Origin: Candidatus Zixiibacteriota bacterium | GTDB taxonomy: Bacteria > Zixibacteria > MSB-5A5 > GN15 > PGXB01 | Reading direction: 5' to 3' | Assembly: GCA_030591405.1 (NCBI GenBank) | Contig: JAUVBC010000120.1 | Location: 1-6,878 of the forward strand | Length of the DNA stretch: 6,878 nt | Shown: positions 1 through 6,242 of the stretch, piece by piece | Layout: every line of letters begins with the position of its first letter | Position numbering within the stretch: position 1 is the first letter of the stretch | The notes under the pieces: generated by a model | What the model was told of the DNA's origin: nothing | The model's input: only the letters and a program-made list of their open reading frames with translations | Database searches by the model: none | Made by a program: the position numbers and the translations under genes

Positions 1-378
1 GGAGAGAGTCTGGCCCAAATATTGAAGACAAATGATGTTTTGAGTTTCAACGGGGTATTGGGAGCCGGAAAAACCTGTCTGATTAAGGGGATTGCGTCCG
101 GTTTGGGTATTAGTGATGATTTGGTTAAATCACCATCTTTTACTCTTATCAATGAATATGACGGCAAAATCCCACTTTTTCATTTTGATCTGTATCGGAT
201 GAAGGATCCGACCGAACTTTATAATATCGGCTGGGATGATTATTTGACGCGTGACGGCATTGTTGTTGTTGAATGGGGCGAGAAGGCTGAAGATCAAATG
301 CCGGAAAACAGGATTGACATCAATATGGAAATCGTTTCTGAAATAAAACGGAAGCTTCAAATAAGGTTTAATAATTAA
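1..378 (+). CDS. tsaE: TsaE, tRNA t6A biosynthesis ATPase (5'-truncated by the window edge)
   Basis: TsaE is the P-loop ATPase that works with the TsaB-TsaD complex in the cytoplasm during synthesis of N6-threonylcarbamoyladenosine at position 37 of ANN-decoding tRNAs. The frame is open from base 1 and gives 125 visible residues. Its first residues, GESLAQIL, fit the conserved helix just before the first strand of the family, so probably only about 10-20 N-terminal residues are missing. The TTG at 22 is therefore internal and not the start. Visible motifs, numbered from the first visible codon, are a Walker A loop GVLGAGKT (18-25), SPSFT (44-48), HFDLYR (61-66, with the conserved Asp at 63) and VVVEWGEK (88-95, with the family's Glu-Trp pair at 91-92). 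The residue after the first Gly of Walker A is Val, where Asp or Asn is usual. The gene ends 7 nt before tsaB, which supports a common operon and function. Confidence 0.95.
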   Translation, partial: GESLAQILKTNDVLSFNGVLGAGKTCLIKGIASGLGISDDLVKSPSFTLINEYDGKIPLFHFDLYRMKDPTELYNIGWDDYLTRDGIVVVEWGEKAEDQMPENRIDINMEIVSEIKRKLQIRFNN

Positions 379-385
379 ATTACCA

Positions 386-1054
386 ATGACGAATAATTCA
401 GCAGGGCATATTCTGGCGATTGACAGTTCCACCTCGGTATTGCGAATCGGTTTGAGACTTCCCAACGAAGAAATTATTTCGCGAGAAAATAAGGATCGTT
501 TTCGTCATGCCGAGTTTATATTCGAATTGATAAAAGATGTCCTTAAGGCTGGATCAATAAATAAAAATTCTTTGGAAGCAATCGTTTTATCAATCGGACC
601 CGGTTCATTCACCGGTCTGCGGGTAGGTATGTCAGCTGCCAAAGGATTGGCTGTGGCGCTTGATATCCCGCTGATCGGCGTAACAACCTTTAGTGCGGTG
701 GCGAGAGGTTTATTTGAGCAGTTTGGACCAACGGCGGTTTTGATTCCTTCGCGGCGGGATGAATTTTATTTTGGATTAATTGAAGCGGCAGAATTTGATC
801 AAGACAACATTGTTATTTTAAAGACAGATGAAATCGAATCAAATCTTAATAATGCCAATGTCTATGGAATTGATTTTGATATTTCAACTATTCAATTTTC
901 AAAAGATATCGCAATTAATATTGTTGACTATAAAGTAGGGATAGCAGATTTTATAGCTTCCGGAATGGAAAAATATAAAACTGACGGTGCCGATGATCTG
1001 TTCTTAATAGAGCCGTTTTATGCCCAGAATTTTCCGGTGAAAAGGCCAAAATGA
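386..1054 (+). CDS. tsaB: TsaB, t6A complex subunit (inactive paralogue of TsaD)
   Basis: TsaB is an ASKHA-fold protein that dimerises with TsaD and scaffolds the TsaB-TsaD-TsaE complex that transfers the threonylcarbamoyl group to tRNA. It lacks the metal-binding histidines of TsaD. The product is 222 residues, close to the usual length of about 230. The N-terminal strand ILAIDSST (9-16) is the phosphate-1-like motif. GPGSFTGLRVG (71-81), followed by AAKGLA (84-89), is the hallmark of the family. PLIGVTTFSAVA (95-106) and the RRDEFYFG segment (123-130) also match. In that last segment the usual Asp-Ala before the arginines is Pro-Ser (121-122). The C-terminal tail is more divergent than the N-terminal half, as is normal for TsaB. 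The ATG start at 386 is placed by the N-terminal motif. No clear Shine-Dalgarno sequence precedes it. The stop codon overlaps the rimI start (ATGA at 1051-1054), which suggests translational coupling. Confidence 0.94.
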   Translation: MTNNSAGHILAIDSSTSVLRIGLRLPNEEIISRENKDRFRHAEFIFELIKDVLKAGSINKNSLEAIVLSIGPGSFTGLRVGMSAAKGLAVALDIPLIGVTTFSAVARGLFEQFGPTAVLIPSRRDEFYFGLIEAAEFDQDNIVILKTDEIESNLNNANVYGIDFDISTIQFSKDIAINIVDYKVGIADFIASGMEKYKTDGADDLFLIEPFYAQNFPVKRPK

Positions 1055-1524
1055 CGACTGATGGGACAACCAAAATCGATCCGGTGATAAGGTTAATGGA
1101 GAAGAAGGATATTGATCTATTGACTTCTTTGGAAATCGAGATATTTCCTGATCCCTGGCCTGTTGAGGCTTTTATTGACGGTTTAACCGATGGAAATCAT
1201 ACATTTTTGGTAGTTGAGTTCGAAAATCAGGCGGTCGGATATGCCTCATTTTATATAGAAATGGGGGAGGGGCGGCTGACCAATATCGCGATTATCCCTG
1301 AATTTCGAAGGAAAAAGATTGCCAAAAAAATATTAGATTATATCTTAGGGGTTGTAAAAAAAGCGATGTGTAAATATATTTTTCTGGATGTGCGGCCCAC
1401 CAATGAGGCCGCGATTAGTTTATATTCCAGTTACGGGTTTTATGAGGCGTACCGAAGGCCGGAGTATTACTCCAACCCGACTGAAGATGCAATGGTGATG
1501 GTTAAAAATTTGGATAATGAGTAA
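1051..1524 (+). CDS. rimI: RimI-type GNAT N-alpha-acetyltransferase
   Basis: This is a GNAT-fold enzyme that transfers acetyl from acetyl-CoA. RimI acetylates the N-terminus of ribosomal protein bS18 in enterobacteria, and homologues can have wider protein N-terminal targets. The product is 157 residues. The CoA-binding strand and loop is NIAIIPEFRRKKIAKKIL (78-95). LDVRPTNEAAISLYSSYGF (112-130) is the strand, AAI-LY helix and GF segment. EYY (138-140) with EDAMVM (145-150) is the RimI-specific C-terminal signature. Position 113 is Asp where Salmonella RimI has catalytic Glu103. The Tyr equivalent to Tyr115 is kept (Tyr125). In the pyrophosphate loop, family pattern Q/R-x-x-G-x-G/A, the first Gly is Lys89 and the last position is Ala91. 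Neighbouring tsaB and tsaE give the classic tsaE-tsaB-rimI cluster. A purine-rich AAAGG at 1041-1045 sits 5 nt before the ATG. The substrate cannot be decided from sequence. Confidence 0.9.
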   Translation: MTTDGTTKIDPVIRLMEKKDIDLLTSLEIEIFPDPWPVEAFIDGLTDGNHTFLVVEFENQAVGYASFYIEMGEGRLTNIAIIPEFRRKKIAKKILDYILGVVKKAMCKYIFLDVRPTNEAAISLYSSYGFYEAYRRPEYYSNPTEDAMVMVKNLDNE

Positions 1525-1532
1525 ATAATTAT

Positions 1533-2372
1533 ATGGATTGGTTCAAAAAAGAGAAATCGGGTGTGGCCAGCCAGACCAAAAAAGAGATGCCTGGCGGGCT
1601 TTGGTCAAAATGTCCTGAGTGCGGCGAAATTGTCTATACCAAACAACTTGAGGAACATTTTTGGGTTTGCCCCAATTGCAGTTATCATTTCAGAATCAGC
1701 TCCCAGAAATATATCAAGATCATTCTTGATGACGGCAAATTGGAAGAGTTTGATCAGACTCTTGAATCGCTCGATCCACTGAAATTTAAGGATTCCAAAA
1801 AATATACGGATAGAATAAAAGCGGCCAAGGCAAAATCCGGTTTAACCGATGCTGTGGTTTGTGGTATCGGCAGTATTGATGCGATCAAGGTTTCTTTTAC
1901 AATTATGGATTTTTCGTATATCGGCGGCTCAATGGGTTCGGTTGTTGGTGAAAAAATTGCGCGCTCCATTGAACGTGCCATTGACGGTAATATACCACTT
2001 ATTATTTCTTCTTGCAGCGGCGGTGCCAGAATGCAGGAAGGTATTCTTTCACTGATGCAAATGGCCAAAACCTCGACCCTTCTCGCTGTTCTTGCAAATA
2101 AAAAATTACCTTATATCTCTATTCTGACTAATCCGACGACGGCCGGTGTGATGGCCAGTTATGCATCTCTTGGTGATGTTATTATTGCCGAACCAAAAGC
2201 GTTGTTGGGATTTGCCGGTCCGAGAGTAATCCAGCAGACAATCGGTCAGGAACTTCCTCCCGGTTTCCAATCATCGGAGTTTTTTAAGGAAAAGGGATTT
2301 CTTGACAAAATTGTGGAAAGAAGCAAACTTCGGGAAACTTTGATTCTGCTCCTTAGATATTTTCAGGGCTAA
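1533..2372 (+). CDS. accD: AccD, acetyl-CoA carboxylase carboxyltransferase beta subunit
   Basis: AccD pairs with AccA to form the carboxyltransferase that moves the carboxyl group from carboxybiotin on AccB to acetyl-CoA, making malonyl-CoA for fatty-acid synthesis in the cytoplasm. The 279 residues are near the usual 280-305. An N-terminal zinc ribbon carries Cys27, Cys30, Cys46 and Cys49. The crotonase-like core follows: GGSMGSVVGEK (131-141), the oxyanion-forming SCSGGARMQEG (160-170), TNPTTAGVMASYASLGD (199-215) and GFAGPRVI (226-233), with the GFQ-SEF segment (244-250) near the end. In TNPTTAGVMAS, Asn and Ala take the places of the more common Asp and Gly; the fold signature is otherwise intact. 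accA is not in the window and must lie elsewhere. An in-frame stop at 1518-1520 with no other start codon after it fixes the ATG at 1533. No Shine-Dalgarno-like sequence is seen before it. The gene lies 8 nt after rimI and 5 nt before folC. Confidence 0.97.
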   Translation: MDWFKKEKSGVASQTKKEMPGGLWSKCPECGEIVYTKQLEEHFWVCPNCSYHFRISSQKYIKIILDDGKLEEFDQTLESLDPLKFKDSKKYTDRIKAAKAKSGLTDAVVCGIGSIDAIKVSFTIMDFSYIGGSMGSVVGEKIARSIERAIDGNIPLIISSCSGGARMQEGILSLMQMAKTSTLLAVLANKKLPYISILTNPTTAGVMASYASLGDVIIAEPKALLGFAGPRVIQQTIGQELPPGFQSSEFFKEKGFLDKIVERSKLRETLILLLRYFQG

Positions 2373-2377
2373 ATATT

Positions 2378-3679
2378 ATGTCTGTCAATAAAGGCCCGTA
2401 TCAGACAGCTTTAAAATTTATTTTTGATCGCGAACATTTTGGAATCAAGCTGGGGTTAAAAAATATCGGCAGCTTTTTGGCCGATGTCGGTGATCCTCAC
2501 CGAACCTTCAAATCGGTTCATATTGCCGGAACTAATGGCAAAGGATCAACCGCCGCTTATATTGATGCTATCATGCGTCAGGCTGGATATCGAGTGGGAA
2601 TATTTACATCGCCGCATCTGGTTGATTTCCGGGAACGAATTTGTGTCGATGGCAAACAGATAAGTAAAAAATATATTGGTGAGTTTATAAAAAAGCATAG
2701 AAAAGTAATCGAAAAAAATCAAATTACTTTTTTTGAAGTTTGTACCGCTTTGGCATTCTGTTACTTCGCTTATAAAAAAGTCGATCTTGGAGTTATCGAA
2801 ACCGGTCTCGGTGGACGACTCGATGCCACCAATACTCTTTTGCCGGAATTATCGATTATTACTGATATTTCGTATGACCATACAAATGTTCTCGGTAATA
2901 CGTTAACAAAAATAGCTTATGAAAAAGCCGGAATCATAAAAAGGGGGAGCCCGGTCTTAATTGGAACGATGAAACCTGAGCCACGGAATGAAATTATCAG
3001 AGTGGGAAAGCAACGAAAAGCTCAGATTATTTATCAGAAGCCGGATATAATAGCAAAGACAGATGGTAACTATCGTTTTGATTATAGAGGCGAAAATTTC
3101 AGTTTGAAAAATCTTAGTTCGTCTTTATCAGGTCGGCATCAAATAACAAATTCGGCATTAGCTATTACTGCTGTTAATATTCTAAACCAAAATAGTTACG
3201 ATATAAATAAACGGCAAATACGACTTGGACTGAAAGCGACTTACTGGCCGGGCCGGTTTGAAATTATTAAAATTCGTAGTGGGCCGATTATTATACTAGA
3301 TGTTGGACACAATCCGGCCGGGGTCAAGGCAATGGTTGATTGCTTTAAAACAGAATTTCCAGGTCGTAAGGCGAATGTCATTTTCGGCTCAGTCAGGAAC
3401 AAGAATCTTGAAAAGACAATAAAGTTTATTATACCTATTGCCAATACGATTGAGATAGCAAAGCTCAAATCAGACCGAGGTGTGGAGCCACAGGAAATTG
3501 TGGCAATATTTAAAAAGAACAAATTTATCGCTACCTCGTCTGAATCTGTTAAAATTTCGGCAAAAAAATTAATTAATTCTGCAAAATTAAACGATATTAT
3601 AATTATCTGCGGTTCTCATTTTATAGTTGGAGAATATTTGGAGAATCGGGAAGCTATCTATGGCAAAAAAAGAAGATAA
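2378..3679 (+). CDS. folC: FolC, folylpolyglutamate synthase / dihydrofolate synthase
   Basis: FolC is a Mur-ligase-type ATP-dependent enzyme that adds glutamate to dihydropteroate and/or adds further gamma-linked glutamates to reduced folates, which keeps folate in the cell. The product is 433 residues, the usual size. Motifs in order are the P-loop HIAGTNGKGSTAA (48-60), TSPHLVDFRERI (77-88), FFEVCTALAF (118-127), GVIETGLGGRLDATN (138-152), TDISYDHTNVLG (162-173) and YEKAGIIK (181-188), where Lys183 matches the carbamylated lysine of the Mur-ligase fold. WPGRFEI (290-296), LDVGHNPAG (307-315) and CGSHFIVGEY (411-420) close the list. IFGSVRNKN (335-343) has Asn where the common motif ends in Lys-Asp. 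Whether it performs both activities or only one cannot be read from sequence. The order accD-folC also occurs in E. coli. The last 20 nt overlap the start of the downstream kinase gene. Confidence 0.96.
   Translation: MSVNKGPYQTALKFIFDREHFGIKLGLKNIGSFLADVGDPHRTFKSVHIAGTNGKGSTAAYIDAIMRQAGYRVGIFTSPHLVDFRERICVDGKQISKKYIGEFIKKHRKVIEKNQITFFEVCTALAFCYFAYKKVDLGVIETGLGGRLDATNTLLPELSIITDISYDHTNVLGNTLTKIAYEKAGIIKRGSPVLIGTMKPEPRNEIIRVGKQRKAQIIYQKPDIIAKTDGNYRFDYRGENFSLKNLSSSLSGRHQITNSALAITAVNILNQNSYDINKRQIRLGLKATYWPGRFEIIKIRSGPIIILDVGHNPAGVKAMVDCFKTEFPGRKANVIFGSVRNKNLEKTIKFIIPIANTIEIAKLKSDRGVEPQEIVAIFKKNKFIATSSESVKISAKKLINSAKLNDIIIICGSHFIVGEYLENREAIYGKKRR
3648..3653 (+). promoter_or_regulatory. Probable ribosome binding site of the sensor kinase, inside folC
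   Basis: GGGAAG lies 6 nt before the ATG at 3660 and favours that codon over the in-frame TTG at 3627, which has only T-rich, non-purine sequence before it. The site is within the folC coding region, so ribosomes finishing folC would pass over it. The match to a consensus Shine-Dalgarno sequence is only moderate. Confidence 0.5.
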
Positions 3680-6242
3680 TTCAAATCGTCAGGACAATCA
3701 GAAAACGGGTCGAACCGACAAAGCGGGTAATTTGTCATCTACCGATTCTGAGGGAATCACTAAAAAACTTCGACAACACAGCCGCTTTATCAATGCTGTG
3801 GTGGAAACAACCGGAGCGCTTGTTGTTGTTTTGGATTCCGAGGGCAGGATAGTTCTTTTTAATCGCGTCTGCGAAGAGACTACCGGTTATTCATTTGATG
3901 AGGTCAAAGATAAATATCTATGGGATTTTCTTTTACTTCAGGAAGAAATGGAACCAATTAAGTCGATTTTTTATGAATTGCAGAGAGGAATATTTCCCAA
4001 TCAGTATGAAAATTACTGGATCGGGAAAGACGAATCGTTACATTTTGTCACATGGTCGAATACGGCATTAGTTGATGATTCCGGAGAGGTCACATATGTT
4101 ATTGGAACTGGTATTGAAATCACCGAACATAAAAATGCCGAAAAAGCCCTGTCTATTTCAGAATCTCGCTACAGGGAATTATTTACAGCTGTTATGGAGG
4201 GAATCGGAATAATTGATGAAAACGAGATAATCCAATTTTGCAATCCGGCTTTTGAAAAAATATTTGAGGTGGATTCCGGCGAAAGTTTGATTGGGATATC
4301 GCTTCTTGATTTTGTACCTGACGATCAAAAAGAATTGATAACTTCATTAACTAAACAACGCCAACAAAATATTGCCTCACGATATGAAGTTAGAATTATA
4401 ACCACCAGGGGCAATAACAGGCTCGTGAGGATTTCGGCATCACCGCATTTTGATTCGTTGGGTAGGTATAGAGGCACTTTTGGAACGGTAATCGATTTAA
4501 CCGAGCAACGTCAGGCAGAAGATGCTCTTAAAGATAGTGTTCAGTCATATCAGACACTGGCAAAAAATCTACCCGGACTGGTTTATCGGGTGTTGAGCCA
4601 GGAGTCAGATCGTATCATATTTTTTAATGATCTGGTTGAGTCCCTGACCGGATATTTGGAAAATGAATTTCCCGGAAATGATCTTTCTTCTTTTGAATCT
4701 ATGATAGATGATAGGGATCGGCCTGATGTCGTTTCTGAGGTGAGACAGGCGATTGTTGAAAAGAGGCCATTTGAACTCAGGTATCGTTTTGCACATAAAA
4801 CAAAAGGTTTGAGACATTTTGTCGAAAGGGGACGGCCTGTTTACGATTCCGACGGGAATCTGCAAGGTATTGATGGGGTGATATTTGATGTAACCTATCA
4901 CCGTGAAGTCGAGGAATCGATAAAAGCGGCACATATCGAATTGGAGAAGCAGTATAAGGCGCGAACCGAAGAGTTAGCGGAAGCAAATCTTCGGAAGAAG
5001 GCGATGTTTGATCTTTATAATATTTTTGAATTAAGCCGTAATTTTAATGCGATGCTCAATTATCAATCATTGCTTGATTCATTTGTACTGGCGGCAATGG
5101 GGAGAGCAGGTGCGAAACAGGCTGCTTTATTTCTTCCATTGAAACCGGGACAAAAGGAATTCCATCTGGTTAAGTCAGGCGGCGGTTTCAGTCTTCCGAA
5201 TACACAGATTATTATCAATCAGCACAGTTCATTTTGTCTTTATATTGCCAACCTGAATCGACCGATTAAAATCACTGAGGCAAAAGATAAATTTGAAATA
5301 TCAAAAGAATCAGATTTTATTGAAAATTTCCCGAATGGTCTTGTTATCCCGCTTGTGTTTCAGACCAAGTTGCGCGGGATCCTGGTTTTATCTGAGAAAG
5401 AATCGGGACAGCTCTATCAAGATAACGATATAGAATTTTTGTCAATTCTGGCGAGCCAGACGGCAGTTTCCATCGAAAATGTTCGTCTTTATGAATCTGA
5501 AAAAGAGGCGATGGATAAGTTACAAAAAACTCAGGGGCTTCTGTTGCAATCGGAAAGATCGGCGGCGCTGGGTGAACTCTCCGCGAAAGTTGCTCATGAA
5601 GTAAATAATCCGCTTGGAATTATAAAAAATTATCTATCTTTAGTAAATCAGAATATTAAAGATGCTGACAAATCTTTAGGGTACACAAAAATTATCAAGC
5701 AGGAGATTGACCGGATTGCTTTGATCGTCAAGCAACTTCTAAATTTCCATCGTCCGGTTGCGGTCAGTTTCGATAAGATAAATCCTGAAAAACTGATTAG
5801 CGATATTTTGTTATTGATGGAAAATCAATTTATGGATGCCGGAGTTATCGCCACTTGTCGGGCTGAAGATAGTATTCCCGAAATTTTTGCCTGGCCGGAC
5901 GGTTTAAAACAGGTATTCATGAATTTATTGGTTAATTCAATCGATGCGATGAAAAACGGGGGAGAGATAATAATCGATCTGAAAAGAACCGAGCATACAG
6001 TCATCTTTTCTTTTGAAGACGGTGGTCCAGGAATAAAGGCAGATCATATCCCGCATATTTTTGATCCTTACTATACGACAAAATCCAGGTCAGGTGGAAG
6101 CGGTTTGGGACTTTCTGTGTGCTATAATATAATAAAAAACCATAACGGGTCGATAAACTATACAAACAGTAAACGAGGTGGATGTTTTATTATCGAGCTG
6201 CCGATTGAGCAGGGGGAGAACAAATATGACTGGCATATATAA
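3660..6242 (+). CDS. Soluble PAS-PAS-PAS-GAF sensor histidine kinase
   Basis: This sensor kinase would autophosphorylate on His and pass phosphate to an Asp of a response regulator, most likely the one encoded next. With the ATG at 3660 it has 860 residues. A charged, low-complexity N-terminus (1-38) is followed by PAS1 (about 40-160, with an ITEHK exit), PAS2 (about 168-288, LTEQR exit) and PAS3 (about 295-415, PAS_3 type, DVTYHRE exit). A charged coil (about 415-447) leads to a GAF domain (about 450-612). The HisKA dimerisation helix has H-box AHEVNNPLG with His646. The HATPase has N-box FMNLLVNSIDAM (Asn755, Asn759), G1 DGGPG (787-791), F-box FDPYYTTK (801-808) and G2 GSGLGLS (813-819). 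All catalytic motifs are intact. No hydrophobic stretch long enough for a membrane segment and no signal peptide is seen, so it should sense cytoplasmic signals; ligands cannot be told. It overlaps folC by 20 nt and the regulator gene by 17 nt. Confidence 0.95.
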   Translation: MAKKEDNSNRQDNQKTGRTDKAGNLSSTDSEGITKKLRQHSRFINAVVETTGALVVVLDSEGRIVLFNRVCEETTGYSFDEVKDKYLWDFLLLQEEMEPIKSIFYELQRGIFPNQYENYWIGKDESLHFVTWSNTALVDDSGEVTYVIGTGIEITEHKNAEKALSISESRYRELFTAVMEGIGIIDENEIIQFCNPAFEKIFEVDSGESLIGISLLDFVPDDQKELITSLTKQRQQNIASRYEVRIITTRGNNRLVRISASPHFDSLGRYRGTFGTVIDLTEQRQAEDALKDSVQSYQTLAKNLPGLVYRVLSQESDRIIFFNDLVESLTGYLENEFPGNDLSSFESMIDDRDRPDVVSEVRQAIVEKRPFELRYRFAHKTKGLRHFVERGRPVYDSDGNLQGIDGVIFDVTYHREVEESIKAAHIELEKQYKARTEELAEANLRKKAMFDLYNIFELSRNFNAMLNYQSLLDSFVLAAMGRAGAKQAALFLPLKPGQKEFHLVKSGGGFSLPNTQIIINQHSSFCLYIANLNRPIKITEAKDKFEISKESDFIENFPNGLVIPLVFQTKLRGILVLSEKESGQLYQDNDIEFLSILASQTAVSIENVRLYESEKEAMDKLQKTQGLLLQSERSAALGELSAKVAHEVNNPLGIIKNYLSLVNQNIKDADKSLGYTKIIKQEIDRIALIVKQLLNFHRPVAVSFDKINPEKLISDILLLMENQFMDAGVIATCRAEDSIPEIFAWPDGLKQVFMNLLVNSIDAMKNGGEIIIDLKRTEHTVIFSFEDGGPGIKADHIPHIFDPYYTTKSRSGGSGLGLSVCYNIIKNHNGSINYTNSKRGGCFIIELPIEQGENKYDWHI
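6211..6218 (+). promoter_or_regulatory. Strong ribosome binding site of the response regulator, inside the kinase gene
   Basis: The purine run AGGGGGAG ends 7 nt before the ATG at 6226 and is the best Shine-Dalgarno-like sequence in the window. It lies within the kinase 3' end and fixes the regulator start 17 nt before the kinase reading frame ends. Confidence 0.7.

Noticed and set aside
22..24. TTG as the start codon of tsaE
   Set aside because: The frame is open to base 1, and the residues before the TTG (GESLAQ) match the conserved N-terminal helix of TsaE, so the true start lies left of the window.
1561..2055. Short sense-strand frames inside accD in another phase
   Set aside because: They have no motifs and lie in the zinc ribbon and core of accD, whose own frame is intact from start to stop.
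1754..2068. Antisense open frame across accD
   Set aside because: It lies opposite strongly conserved accD coding sequence and its translation has no recognisable domain. It is a shadow of codon use.
3241..3522. Antisense open frame across the folC C-terminal region
   Set aside because: It is opposite the conserved DVGHNP region of folC, with no recognisable motif and no ribosome site.
3627..3629. TTG as an earlier start for the sensor kinase (871 residues)
   Set aside because: It adds only 11 residues with no domain role, has no purine-rich site before it, and the ATG at 3660 has a GGGAAG at suitable spacing.
3665..3671. Run of seven A's in the folC/kinase overlap as a programmed slippage site making a fusion
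   Set aside because: Joining folC to the kinase frame would need a +1 or -2 shift, while A-run slippage is normally -1 or +1 in transcription without any stimulator here. Both genes have complete ends and the kinase has its own start.
4605..4986. Two overlapping antisense open frames across the PAS3 region of the kinase
   Set aside because: They overlap each other and a clear PAS domain, and neither shows a family motif.
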